This document shows positions 37,471-46,834 of a stretch of 64,000 nt of DNA, in pieces. The stretch is from NCBI RefSeq assembly GCF_024436435.1, contig NZ_JAFMZP010000001.1:744001-808000 (forward strand), in the 5' to 3' direction. Numbering within the stretch: the stretch's first letter is position 1; every line of letters starts with the position of its first letter. The notes under the pieces were generated by a model. That model saw nothing but the letters and a program-made list of their open reading frames with translations. It did not search any database and was not told the origin of the DNA. Origin of the DNA: Desertivirga xinjiangensis (GTDB lineage Bacteria > Bacteroidota > Bacteroidia > Sphingobacteriales > Sphingobacteriaceae). A program made the translations under genes and the position numbers.

Positions 37471-38495
37471 CCTATTCGTAGGTTATAAAGTTTTAAGTAT
37501 TCTTCAACAATTACCTCATTGGAAAATCTTTGCTCTGCAACAACTCTTGAATCTAGTCTTTTCAGCGAAGAGACTTTTCTGATACATTCACACAAATCGC
37601 TGAAGGAATCAGTCACAAATCCATTCAAGCCGTGTTTGACTACCTCTGGAACAGCACCTTTTCGGTATCCGATCACCGGTGTGCCACAAGCTAGAGCTTC
37701 AGCCATTACAATTCCAAAGGGCTCGTCCCATTCGATCGGCATGAGGAAAGCTGAAGCATTTCCCAGTAATTCATTTTTTTGAACATCGTCAACCGGACCA
37801 ATATATCGGATATCATTATTCAAAAACGGACTAATTTCTTTGTTGAAGTAGCTCCTATAAGAATCAGGAATATTACCGGCAATAACCAGTTTTCTATTAG
37901 TGCTTAAGGCTGCTTTTATTGCATTATGCGGGCCTTTTATCGGTTCAATGCGTCCAAGAAAAACCAGAGGAGCGTCATCAGAAACTGTTGCCTTAAATTC
38001 GTATGTTTCTAATGGCACTCCATTGTAGACAGTATACGATGGTGCATAGGGAGCTATCTGTTTACTGATATAATCACTACATCCTGTAAATGCGAGTGTT
38101 CCTTTTTTTGCCAGTTTTACAGCTTTATTTATTTGTCCTAAAGTGGGTTCCCGTTGATAGCTCATAATCTTAGGGATACTGAAGGGTAACAGGGGCAGCA
38201 GATACGCTAATCTTCCAAAGCTGTGAACAACGTCGAATCGTTCGGTGAGTAATACCTTATTTATTAAAAATGTATTTCTCAAAAAATCTCTCTTATTGCT
38301 GCTGCGTTTACCTGGATAGGAATATAGCTTTGCTCCTGTTGAAGAATCGCTATGAGCAAATAAGCTCACATCATGTCCCATCTCAATTAGGCCCTTTATT
38401 AACATATCAATAACCCGTTCAATACCTCCATATAAAAGGGGCGGAACAGGTAGTTCAGGATCTGCTGTGATAGCAATTTTAAGTTTTCGTTTCAA
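37467..38495 (-). CDS. GT4 family glycosyltransferase
   Basis: A 342-residue GT-B enzyme with a complete set of motifs: PPLLYGGIERVIDMLI near the N-terminus, PLVFLGRIEPIKGPHNAI, and the E-x7-E segment DEPFGIVMAEALACGTPVIG. It is the standard retaining GT4 form found in many Bacteroidota exopolysaccharide loci. It overlaps the acyltransferase upstream by 17 bases and the GT downstream by four. Confidence 0.92.
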   Translation of the reverse strand: MKRKLKIAITADPELPVPPLLYGGIERVIDMLIKGLIEMGHDVSLFAHSDSSTGAKLYSYPGKRSSNKRDFLRNTFLINKVLLTERFDVVHSFGRLAYLLPLLPFSIPKIMSYQREPTLGQINKAVKLAKKGTLAFTGCSDYISKQIAPYAPSYTVYNGVPLETYEFKATVSDDAPLVFLGRIEPIKGPHNAIKAALSTNRKLVIAGNIPDSYRSYFNKEISPFLNNDIRYIGPVDDVQKNELLGNASAFLMPIEWDEPFGIVMAEALACGTPVIGYRKGAVPEVVKHGLNGFVTDSFSDLCECIRKVSSLKRLDSRVVAEQRFSNEVIVEEYLKLYNLRIG

Positions 38496-39522
38496 TGTTG
38501 TAATGTATTTTTTTTGCCAAAGCCATTGCTGGTTTCTCTACAAAAAAGTAAAATATATATGCAAAAGAAATGGAGAATACAAAGCTAATCGCAAATAATA
38601 GATATCGTTTTGATAAGGTTTCGGCAAAGCGCAGTCCAAGATTTATAGCTTTTCCCCCAATCACAACATGAGTTAAGTATAAAGAAAATGAAATTGTAGA
38701 AAAAAACTTAATAATCTTGTTACTGAATCGCCAGAAGAAGAGCACTAAGCAACAAAATACACAAGCCCAGAAAGTTGGTTGTCCATTATGAACGAAGACG
38801 TGAAGGAGAAGCAATGAAAGAAGAGGTATCAACCATTTAATAGTAAATTTTTTTTCTGTCCGAAAAAAAAATATTAAAACTCCTATTCCGAATATTGGTA
38901 GGTAAGGTGTAATAACAAGTACATTGTGCGGTACTTGAATATAGCTGATACCAATAAAACTTACGAGAAGTAGAACTAAACTCAAAAACTGTCTTATGAA
39001 TGGGAATATAATTGCAATTAGGATATAAAATTGGAATTCTATACCCAAGGTCCAGTAAACTACGTTTAGATACTCTCCAACCCCAAAGTTATTTATGTAG
39101 GCAACGTGTAACAATATATTTATCCAATCTATTGTGTAATCATTATTTGTAACATGATAAGAAATTAAATTTAGAACAAGCAATAATGCTATAGATATTA
39201 TAAATGGCGGTTCAATCCTAATCAATCTTTTAAGCAGGAAGCGGGCGGTATTATTATGGGAATAATCTTTGGGTAACGCATAACAGATAATAAAGCCTGA
39301 AAGTATGAAAAAGATTTCCACTCCGAGATAACCATATGATATAGCACTCTTCAATATAGAATTTTCTGGAAAGAGTTTTCCGTTTCCAAGAAACAAATGG
39401 AATGCACAGACAGCTAAAGATGCGAATGCTCGTAAGAAATGGATATCTTGTAGTTCCTTTTTAGATGTCGATAGGACATTTTTTTTGCTGATAATAGTTT
39501 GAGCATTCCCGCTAACTTCCAT
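38479..39522 (-). CDS. Acyltransferase family 3 membrane protein
   Basis: A 347-residue OafA/nodX-type integral membrane acyltransferase. The catalytic motif lies in HFLRAFASLAVCAFHLF (about residues 28-44), and GVEIFFILSGFII and YWTLGIEFQFYIL are the other family landmarks. About ten membrane segments follow. It should O-acylate a sugar of the glycan made by this operon. It is tightly packed between a GT2 (2-base gap) and a GT4 (17-base overlap). Confidence 0.9.
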   Translation of the reverse strand: MEVSGNAQTIISKKNVLSTSKKELQDIHFLRAFASLAVCAFHLFLGNGKLFPENSILKSAISYGYLGVEIFFILSGFIICYALPKDYSHNNTARFLLKRLIRIEPPFIISIALLLVLNLISYHVTNNDYTIDWINILLHVAYINNFGVGEYLNVVYWTLGIEFQFYILIAIIFPFIRQFLSLVLLLVSFIGISYIQVPHNVLVITPYLPIFGIGVLIFFFRTEKKFTIKWLIPLLSLLLLHVFVHNGQPTFWACVFCCLVLFFWRFSNKIIKFFSTISFSLYLTHVVIGGKAINLGLRFAETLSKRYLLFAISFVFSISFAYIFYFFVEKPAMALAKKIHYNIETKT

Positions 39523-39524
39523 CT

Positions 39525-40475
39525 CTATTTAATTAATAATTTGAAACGTCTTGCAAATTTCCAGCCTGTAAATTTTGCCAATGTCTTGGTAATCCCCCCT
39601 GCCGGGAATGGATACTGCGAGCCTCCCAATTTCTTAATCCAGGTTTCGCTTTTAGAATACAAATCATTATGATTTGGGTAAAAATCATACTTCCAAAGCT
39701 GAAACGCATCCGCGCAAATTTTTCGGACTCTTTCTGAATTTTCTGCAGCCAACAACCACTTAACTCCTAATTCAGTGGAAAGATATGCAGATTCATAAGC
39801 CCGTCGTGACTTCTGAGCGGAAAGAGAGTTTTCGATTCCTGAGCGATAATACAAAGTCGCATTCTCCGTAAATAGAATTTGTTGGCTCGCAAGAATTACT
39901 CTGATAAAAAAATCGAAATCATTTATAAGAGACAATCTCTCATCCCATAGTCCCGATTTTTCCAACACTTCTCTTGGGATAAGAAATAATGCGCATTGCA
40001 TCATATTAGGCCCATTCCATAGAGACTCTACAAGCCATTCCATCGAAGGCATATCCTGCCAGACTTTTTCGGGATTTAAGTTAAATGTAGACAGGTCATC
40101 ACCGTAAAACCTGCCCCAAGCTGCGGAAGCAATGCTATCTCGCCGGCCGTTGAGCGTTGCTATCTGGTTTTTAATAAAGTCACGTGACAGCAGATCATCG
40201 GCGTCGACAAATTTTATATATTCACCATTACTGACCCTAAACGCAGAATTGGCAGCGGCACACTGACCCCGGTTTGGCTGATCGAGTACAGTTATTCCCT
40301 TTGCCTCATAGCTTTTTAAAACATTCATTGTACCGTCTGTGGAACCATCGTTTACTACAATAATTTCAAGATTTTGGTACGATTGGTTCAGTAACGAATC
40401 AAGAGTAGTTCCAATATATTTTTGTGCATTATATGCAGGTATACAAATAGAAACTAATGGTTCTTTCTTTTCCAT
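39525..40475 (-). CDS. GT2 family glycosyltransferase
   Basis: A 316-residue GT-A enzyme, strongly conserved: PLVSICIPAYNAQKYI, the donor motif IIVVNDGSTDGTM, GQCAAANSAFRVSNGEYI and the DxD equivalent KFVDADDLLS. The length and the C-terminal helical part fit the standard cytoplasmic or membrane-associated GT2 of exopolysaccharide loci. Substrate unknown. Confidence 0.93.
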   Translation of the reverse strand: MEKKEPLVSICIPAYNAQKYIGTTLDSLLNQSYQNLEIIVVNDGSTDGTMNVLKSYEAKGITVLDQPNRGQCAAANSAFRVSNGEYIKFVDADDLLSRDFIKNQIATLNGRRDSIASAAWGRFYGDDLSTFNLNPEKVWQDMPSMEWLVESLWNGPNMMQCALFLIPREVLEKSGLWDERLSLINDFDFFIRVILASQQILFTENATLYYRSGIENSLSAQKSRRAYESAYLSTELGVKWLLAAENSERVRKICADAFQLWKYDFYPNHNDLYSKSETWIKKLGGSQYPFPAGGITKTLAKFTGWKFARRFKLLIK

Positions 40476-40492
40476 GTTTGGTGAAGCATATC

Positions 40493-41434
40493 TTATTTTC
40501 TAAGCAGTTTCCTGGCTATCCTTTTCAATCTTTGCAGGAGACTTGGTTTAGTATAGGGAAGTTCATATCCTTTACTTAATATATGTTCCAACTGGTCATA
40601 TTTGCTGCTATTGAAGTGGATGCAAATAGGTATAATACTTTTATAACAAAACTTGCCCTGTTCTACAGTATATTGTTCGCGGTCTAATTCGCCCAGATGT
40701 AAGCAATAGGAATAGTCTAGTTCTTTGAATGGATAAAAGAAAAAAGTCTTTAAAATATTTACCAAGGGCTGGTCGCTATAAAAGTTGACGAACTTATTGG
40801 ATGTTAACAGCATTGCTAACAAGTTAAACCTATGGAATGTGGCGGCTTCAGAACCGTAAAATCCCGAGCAGTAATTTTGAGCCGGAAGCATAGTATTCAA
40901 ATAGTCTTCCTGAGAAGATAGCTTTGAAAAATCCGAATAGTTCAGCCATTTGTTTAGATACGGACCATCTTTCATCCTTAAAAATTCCTTTACTATAAGA
41001 ATCTTTCCTGTTTCTGCAGCTTTCTCTATTAAATTAAACTCCGCCTGAAAATATATATCGCTGTCAAAATAAAAAATACGATCAACTTTATTAATGTATA
41101 TCTTACTTATAAGGGTATTATAAACGAATTTATAAGGATAACGTTGAGTAGGGGACTTTATGCTTTTAATTACCTCAGGATCTATATCGTTTTGCTGAAG
41201 GAGTTGTTGAATAGGATAAAGGACAACTTCCATTTCTTCGAAGAACTGTTTTTGATCTTGTGAAAAAGACTCGTCTTCACTCCATGTTCCTGGTGCATTC
41301 CAGGTGCCGGAGATTGCGTTGTCACAAATCGCTATTTTGCCTACGTATTTTCCGTTAGTTCTTAATGAAAGAACAAAGTTTTTAAGTTGGGTAAAGCTTT
41401 TCCCGTTTCCAGAGGTAATAATAAGCGTGCTCAT
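40493..41434 (-). CDS. Putative GT-A fold glycosyltransferase of unassigned family
   Basis: A 313-residue protein that begins STLIITSGNGKSFTQLKNFV and has a DxD-like motif in RIFYFDSDIYFQAEF, followed by SGFYGSEAATFHRF. The order of motifs resembles GT8-like nucleotide-diphospho-sugar transferases. A C-terminal basic tail (LQRLKRIARKLLRK) may contact the membrane. No named family is recognised; placement between two clear GT2 genes supports a role as a glycosyltransferase. Confidence 0.7.
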   Translation of the reverse strand: MSTLIITSGNGKSFTQLKNFVLSLRTNGKYVGKIAICDNAISGTWNAPGTWSEDESFSQDQKQFFEEMEVVLYPIQQLLQQNDIDPEVIKSIKSPTQRYPYKFVYNTLISKIYINKVDRIFYFDSDIYFQAEFNLIEKAAETGKILIVKEFLRMKDGPYLNKWLNYSDFSKLSSQEDYLNTMLPAQNYCSGFYGSEAATFHRFNLLAMLLTSNKFVNFYSDQPLVNILKTFFFYPFKELDYSYCLHLGELDREQYTVEQGKFCYKSIIPICIHFNSSKYDQLEHILSKGYELPYTKPSLLQRLKRIARKLLRK

Positions 41435-41436
41435 TG

Positions 41437-42381
41437 TTAGAGTTTGTTAAGTTCAGAAAGCCCAGTTAATTTTCCGCAAGCAGCTTTCCATCTTGTGTAA
41501 TTCAACGATGATGACCACGCCCGCAGATGCCAAAATGCTTTTGCTCGTCTTAGCGGTAAAGTTGTTGAAGAAATTGGTTTCCAAGGCAAGATATTGTGAA
41601 TAAAAAGAACCTTAACCCACGATCTGTTGCTTTCAAAAGCCATACGTTGCAAATAGCTCTTGCTGTATCTGGATGAAGGTATAATATGAAGAATTATCAG
41701 AGCGGGAACATAAGCTATTTCATACCCTTTTTTAGTAACCGTTAATACAATATCATTGTCTTCACCCGAAGTTAGAGCTTTGCCTCTTCGGCCTAAATTA
41801 AGTCGTGTCATATCAATTTCCGCTTCAGCCACGTAGGCTAAAAATGCAGGTTTAGTAATTACCATACCGGTGCCAATGGGAGCAAAGGCAGGATATTCAG
41901 AAATCTTGAAGTTGTTGGCTTTGTAATTTGAAATTTGTAGTGTATCACCTAAGTCGCGACATCCCAAACTGATGCCGGTTTTAAAAAACCAGGCTGGGGG
42001 GGGCGTAGCAAATTCAGGTATAGCTTTCCCTCCAAAACAGCCAACATAAGGGTATTTCTTGTGAAAGTTTAATGCGTGTGAAATATAGTCATAGTTCAAG
42101 AGATTGTCGTCGTCTACAAAAATAATCAAATCTGCTTTCGCTTCCTTAACGCCTCTTAGACGGGCAAATGACAGTCCCAGAGTTTGTTCCACAACTATTT
42201 TCGAATTACGGTGCCAACTTAAATTTGTATGGTTATCTAATGGGCTATCACTAAGATTATCGATTAAAATCAATTCCCACCGGTCTGTGGATAAATCTTG
42301 ATTTTTCAGGTGATCAATTGTTCTACTGAATATTTCAATTTTAGGATTATGTGAGCAAACTATAACAGATACTTCTATCAT
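41437..42381 (-). CDS. GT2 family glycosyltransferase with a C8 tract
   Basis: A 314-residue GT-A enzyme: EVSVIVCSHNPKIEIF, LILIDNLSDSPLD and the DxD equivalent LIIFVDDDNLLN. The segment around residues 127-129 (ATPPPAWFF) is coded by an uninterrupted run of eight C on the coding strand. Slippage there would truncate the protein. The C-terminal half (TSGEDNDIVLTVTKKGYEI) shows the ED motif that serves as catalytic base in GT2 enzymes. Confidence 0.92.
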   Translation of the reverse strand: MIEVSVIVCSHNPKIEIFSRTIDHLKNQDLSTDRWELILIDNLSDSPLDNHTNLSWHRNSKIVVEQTLGLSFARLRGVKEAKADLIIFVDDDNLLNYDYISHALNFHKKYPYVGCFGGKAIPEFATPPPAWFFKTGISLGCRDLGDTLQISNYKANNFKISEYPAFAPIGTGMVITKPAFLAYVAEAEIDMTRLNLGRRGKALTSGEDNDIVLTVTKKGYEIAYVPALIILHIIPSSRYSKSYLQRMAFESNRSWVKVLFIHNILPWKPISSTTLPLRRAKAFWHLRAWSSSLNYTRWKAACGKLTGLSELNKL

Positions 42382-42391
42382 CTCAATACTA

Positions 42392-43534
42392 TTAATCGTT
42401 TAATTCATTCAAAAAATACTCAGCTACAGCTTCGGGAGCCATTACCGAATCATAATATTGCTGATTTTGATGCTTGTACTCGAACCATTGCTCTTCGTCA
42501 ATTTTGTCTAAATGAGTTTTTATAGGTAGCCAGGAATGATCCTCATTTTCAAATATTACGAAGCCCCGCATGTCAAAATATGGCGTCAATAATAATCTAT
42601 CGGTTATAACTGGAATTCCAACCATTAATGCTAGCATCATAATGTTTCGCCATCCCCAATGGAATCCCGTCGCGAAAACACCGACCCGGCTCGAAGCAAG
42701 CATTTTCTCATAATTCACAATTTTCATCCCGGTAATCATGGGTAATTCCACTTTGTGTAATGAAACGTCATTTATGCTTCCATCCGATATCTTATATTCA
42801 CCTTTTTTTAGAAAAGAGTTTATTGCATATCCTGAGCAGGCCAATTCTGCTAATTTTTTATGAAGATTCACTCGATGTCTCGGCCAACCCCACGGGCTGT
42901 CATACAGTGTAATATCATGTAATAAAGGTTCGTCCCTGAGTAGCTTCAGGAATTTGTATCGTATATCAAACTGTTCATAATTATGATACCAACGTGTTTT
43001 TTGCCGTAATGAAAAGTATATGCGATTTCTTATATTAAAAAAACGTTGTTGAACAAAATTTCTTTTAATCTTTAAGGTCATTTCGGGGCCAATTGGAACG
43101 AACTTTTTTACCCGATTAAAATGTTCACCTAAGGTATCAATTTTTATCTTCACCTTTTGCCGGTACCAGTTGAGATCGTTTTCATTTTGCCACTTAAGAC
43201 ATTCTGGAAATTGGCGGTTTTCAAAAAAATCGATATTATAGCCTGAACAAAAATAAAGGTCACATTCCTTTATATGTTCGGACGTGAAAATGAAGGAATC
43301 TTCGCTGTCTACAATAATTCTCTTCATGGTTCGACCTTTTCTTAAAACTAGAAAAGACAGCCCTTTATGTGAGCTCTGAGCCACCTTGTCTGAGAATCCA
43401 TACAACGTCGCAAAATGAATTGGTTTTTCAGTATAAAATATACGACCTTCCAAGTGCATTTTCATCAAACCAAATCTTAACAGATCATTTCGGTTTTCAT
43501 GTGTATGCCGCAACCAGATTATTTCTGAACTCAT
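42392..43534 (-). CDS. Putative glycosyltransferase, family not recognised
   Basis: A 380-residue protein of unknown family. No membrane segment or signal peptide is seen. The C-terminal third (LASSRVGVFATGFHWGWRN followed by MMLALMVGIPVITDRLL) has the look of a GT-B donor domain or an exostosin-like fold, where a sensitive loop precedes a strand-turn-helix. The N-terminal half carries YFCSGYNIDFFENRQ. The operon context makes it likely to act in the same glycan pathway. No catalytic residue can be named. Confidence 0.6.
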   Translation of the reverse strand: MSSEIIWLRHTHENRNDLLRFGLMKMHLEGRIFYTEKPIHFATLYGFSDKVAQSSHKGLSFLVLRKGRTMKRIIVDSEDSFIFTSEHIKECDLYFCSGYNIDFFENRQFPECLKWQNENDLNWYRQKVKIKIDTLGEHFNRVKKFVPIGPEMTLKIKRNFVQQRFFNIRNRIYFSLRQKTRWYHNYEQFDIRYKFLKLLRDEPLLHDITLYDSPWGWPRHRVNLHKKLAELACSGYAINSFLKKGEYKISDGSINDVSLHKVELPMITGMKIVNYEKMLASSRVGVFATGFHWGWRNIMMLALMVGIPVITDRLLLTPYFDMRGFVIFENEDHSWLPIKTHLDKIDEEQWFEYKHQNQQYYDSVMAPEAVAEYFLNELND

Positions 43535-43544
43535 ATTTGAGTAT

Positions 43545-44840
43545 TTAACCTTTTAATTTTGAAAAGGCCAGATTTATAATATTTTTTAACGTTAGCTGCC
43601 TAATAATAGCTTGTTTGGAAGATGTTGTATCCTGCAACTTCTCAATCATGTAAGCACTCAATTGTTTATTGCAATAAACTGGCTGTTGATAAATAACTCG
43701 GAATAGCTCGATCCTTTCTATTAACAGCCTATCGTTGTTCAACAACTTTCGGACTTCCGTCGCCGCGTTGTTAGCCATTGTTGCAACCTCTTCAGAAGAA
43801 AGAGAAATGAAATTTCTAAATGCATCCTGCAAAGATTCCGGATCCTCGTTCTTGAAAACAAATCCTGTCTTACCATGCTCAATTATTTCAGATGCACCTG
43901 CACCGTCAGACGCAATTACTATTTTGCCTTGCCACATAGCTTCAGTGATTACAAAGTTAAAAGTATCCCAAACAGACGGAACTAGGATAAAGCTGGCATC
44001 ATCAATGGCTTTTTGCGCTACAGAATATTCTTGCTTTCCTTTAAAGTGTAGTTTCGTATTCCAAATCGAGGGATAGGTTTTAGATAAATGGATAGCCATC
44101 GACTGATTATAATCTATGTAATAATTATCTCCGCCCATCCAGTCAATGGCAGGAGCATCGCGATATTTTTCATAAAAATCAGCTATAAACTTTGCACCTT
44201 TCCATAATTGTAATCGCCCCAAAACTAAACCATGTCGGGATATCTGAGGTATAGTAGACGTAACGGGGAACGAATATCGGAGATACGGTAGATGGTGATT
44301 CACATCTCTGTTTAGCAGTTTCTGCCAGTAACGCTGATTAGTCCTGCTTAACGCTATGATATAGTCAGCCTGATTCAATAAGGAGATTTCAAGCATCAGC
44401 AGCATCATATTCTCAAGGCTGTTTTTTTTCCTATGTTCATATACCTCGAGTTGTCCTGAGCTACCTGCAAGCCTGATGATTACATGTTTGTTCTTTTCGG
44501 CCAAGAAGTAAAAAAACAACAAATTGTAATCGGTTAATTCAATAACGTCTGCTCCTCCATTTCGATTAAGACACTCTCTGCACGCAAAACTTAAAGCCAG
44601 TTTTTGATGAATCCCGGGCAACACGTCAAATTGTTTCGACCTGTCTAATCCTTTTCTTAGATCTTCATCATTTATTTGCTTTATCTCTCCCGGAAAAGTT
44701 TTGTCAATTGCATGAGGACTGCTATTTGCTAAAATCGTAATTACATCTTCTCCATTAGCTATCAATCCGCCTATTAGATTTCTGTAATATGTACCGATGC
44801 CGCCGCCTTTCAGTTCCGGAAGTATAAATGCTATTTTCAA
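43545..44840 (-). CDS. GT4 family glycosyltransferase
   Basis: A 431-residue GT-B enzyme with KIAFILPELKGGGIGTYYRN at the N-terminus (a glycine-rich acceptor loop), LVLGRLQLWKGAKFI in the donor half, and the E-x7-E pair near FNFVITEAMWQGKIVIAS. A C-terminal helical extension of about 60 residues follows the usual core. All canonical residues appear present. The sugar is unknown. Confidence 0.9.
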   Translation of the reverse strand: MKIAFILPELKGGGIGTYYRNLIGGLIANGEDVITILANSSPHAIDKTFPGEIKQINDEDLRKGLDRSKQFDVLPGIHQKLALSFACRECLNRNGGADVIELTDYNLLFFYFLAEKNKHVIIRLAGSSGQLEVYEHRKKNSLENMMLLMLEISLLNQADYIIALSRTNQRYWQKLLNRDVNHHLPYLRYSFPVTSTIPQISRHGLVLGRLQLWKGAKFIADFYEKYRDAPAIDWMGGDNYYIDYNQSMAIHLSKTYPSIWNTKLHFKGKQEYSVAQKAIDDASFILVPSVWDTFNFVITEAMWQGKIVIASDGAGASEIIEHGKTGFVFKNEDPESLQDAFRNFISLSSEEVATMANNAATEVRKLLNNDRLLIERIELFRVIYQQPVYCNKQLSAYMIEKLQDTTSSKQAIIRQLTLKNIINLAFSKLKG

Positions 44841-44849
44841 TTGTCTTAG

Positions 44850-45911
44850 TTATTTGTTTTTAGTTCTCTTTTGAGTTAGAATTCTACCCCATTGCATCAT
44901 CGGTCTTTCGAGGAAAAAGTAAATCGGAATACTTGCCAGTACAGTAATTCCGAGAGTACCTAGAAAACGAATCAAAAAAGAAATAAATGAATTTGATGAA
45001 GGATCTATAATTTGAAGATCTCGCAATGTCCATTTTATTAGAAAATGTAAGATATAAATGGTAAAGCTGAGCTCTCCGATTAAAGATAAGGGTTTTCCTA
45101 TAAAAGTAGGTAAAGGTCGTTTCGATGTTAAGTATATTAGTATAGAGAACATTATTCCATAGAGGTAAAAATCTCTCAGTATAAAACCGAGTAAATTCTC
45201 AAGCAAAACTACCGTGGAAATTAGAAGATAGTCAGTTGTCGATAATGAGATTTTTTCCTTTTTAATTAGAACAAAATATAACATTATGCCCAGTATAAAT
45301 ACTGGAAATTGACATAAAGGATTAAGTGTATAATAAACGCCACCTGCTGCCGGATATACTTTGGTTAAGATAGCAATGCATACTCGGGAGATAAGCATCG
45401 AAGCTAGAAACACCGTTGTGGCACTATTGATATTTTTAATGCGGATAAAAAGGAGGGGAGCGAAGAAATAAAACGTAAATTCGGTTGAAATTGACCATCC
45501 TCCAGGCACAGAAGAATCAATAGCATGAGGTGAAAGCCAATTTAGAAATATAATGTTTAAAAAAAGATTAAAGTCTAGCGTAGGATTATGGAAATAATAG
45601 AACTTGTATATCAAAATTCCTAGATAGTATAATGGAGCAATTCGAAAAAAACGCCGAATCAAGAAGTTAGTATAATTATTATTTTCGCTTTTCAATTTTC
45701 CTTCAATACTGTAGAAAATTGTGAATGAGCTTAAAACAAAAAATAATGTGACTCCGCGAGCTCCAAACCATATGAAATTATCCAAAAATTGAATTCCGAT
45801 ATCGGGAGACATCCCATGATGAGTGGTATGAGTCAGCACCACTAAAATTATGGCAATTCCTCTCCACTGTTGTAAGTAATCAAAACGTAAATTTTCTGAT
45901 AATAGACTCAT
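44850..45911 (-). CDS. Acyltransferase family 3 membrane protein
   Basis: A 353-residue OafA-type membrane acyltransferase with QQWRGIAIILVVLTHTTHHG containing the R-x10-H catalytic motif, GARGVTLFFVLSSFTIF and the loop GGWSISTEFTFYFF. Around ten hydrophobic segments follow. It is the second intact acyltransferase in the operon and suggests more than one acyl decoration on the glycan. It overlaps the GT2 upstream by four bases. Confidence 0.9.
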   Translation of the reverse strand: MSLLSENLRFDYLQQWRGIAIILVVLTHTTHHGMSPDIGIQFLDNFIWFGARGVTLFFVLSSFTIFYSIEGKLKSENNNYTNFLIRRFFRIAPLYYLGILIYKFYYFHNPTLDFNLFLNIIFLNWLSPHAIDSSVPGGWSISTEFTFYFFAPLLFIRIKNINSATTVFLASMLISRVCIAILTKVYPAAGGVYYTLNPLCQFPVFILGIMLYFVLIKKEKISLSTTDYLLISTVVLLENLLGFILRDFYLYGIMFSILIYLTSKRPLPTFIGKPLSLIGELSFTIYILHFLIKWTLRDLQIIDPSSNSFISFLIRFLGTLGITVLASIPIYFFLERPMMQWGRILTQKRTKNK

Positions 45912-46822
45912 AACTCTTTTTGATTTTCTTTACGATTTCTTAGATAGCTATCTTTTATTTCAGGAAATATTTTTTTTACTAGCGTCAGTTTTTTAAGATA
46001 ATTAAAGAATAAGGGAAATTTTCCAGATATAATCGCTTTGGTAGAAGCTAAATATAATTTCTTTTTCTCAGATGTTAACGCTTTCTCTACACTATCGTTT
46101 AAGATATTAGCTAAGCGCAATTTGAGGTCTAGTTCGTTGTTTTCAGCCCAACTTGGTTTCTTGTCAGCGCGGTTTTCCCGATCATGAAAAATAATCGTGT
46201 CTGTGATGAGTCCGATTTTTAGTTTATGATATTCCACCCGATGGCAATAGTTATTGTCTTCGCCGTAGTGTTGAAATATAGGATCAAACAGTCCCACCCT
46301 CTCTATGCATTCCCTGGTCATTAACCAGGCTGCTGCATTAATAAACGTCAGATCATATATTTTGTCCTGATTGCGTTGATTCAAAAGATCTGAAAATAGA
46401 GTGCGGGCAATTGGATGTTTTGTGATATTTTGGTATAATAAATGATCTATCAAATTTCCCTCGCCGTTGAGATGGAGAGGACTTATTATTCCATACGCTG
46501 GAAAGTTCTCATAAGCAGTTATGAGTTTATGAATTGTGTTTTTTTCAATCCAAGCATCTTGGTTTAACAGAAAAACGAAGTCTGCTCCTGCTTTAATAGC
46601 TCTCTTAATGCCGATATTATTTGCCTGACCAAAACCAAGGTTTTGATCAGAGATAATAAGATCGACATTCTTAAATTCGTTTTGTATAATTCGGATAGTT
46701 TTATCCGAAGACCCATTGTCTATCACGACTATATGAACGGGCTGGGAACTATCGATCAGGGAATTTAAACATTTTCTTATCCAATGTTCCCCATTGTATG
46801 TTACAATTACAGCTGCTAGCAA
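45908..46822 (-). CDS. GT2 family glycosyltransferase (rhamnosyltransferase-like)
   Basis: A 304-residue GT-A enzyme with AAVIVTYNGEHWIRKCL, the donor site VVIDNGSSDKTI, and the conserved NLGFGQANNIGIKRA plus FLLNQDAWIEK segments, which mark the WbbL/RfbF-like GT2 subgroup often acting as rhamnosyltransferases. The assignment to rhamnose is inference; no dTDP-rhamnose genes are in the window. Confidence 0.9.
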   Translation of the reverse strand: MLAAVIVTYNGEHWIRKCLNSLIDSSQPVHIVVIDNGSSDKTIRIIQNEFKNVDLIISDQNLGFGQANNIGIKRAIKAGADFVFLLNQDAWIEKNTIHKLITAYENFPAYGIISPLHLNGEGNLIDHLLYQNITKHPIARTLFSDLLNQRNQDKIYDLTFINAAAWLMTRECIERVGLFDPIFQHYGEDNNYCHRVEYHKLKIGLITDTIIFHDRENRADKKPSWAENNELDLKLRLANILNDSVEKALTSEKKKLYLASTKAIISGKFPLFFNYLKKLTLVKKIFPEIKDSYLRNRKENQKEL

Positions 46823-46834
46823 AATTTGTGCTTT

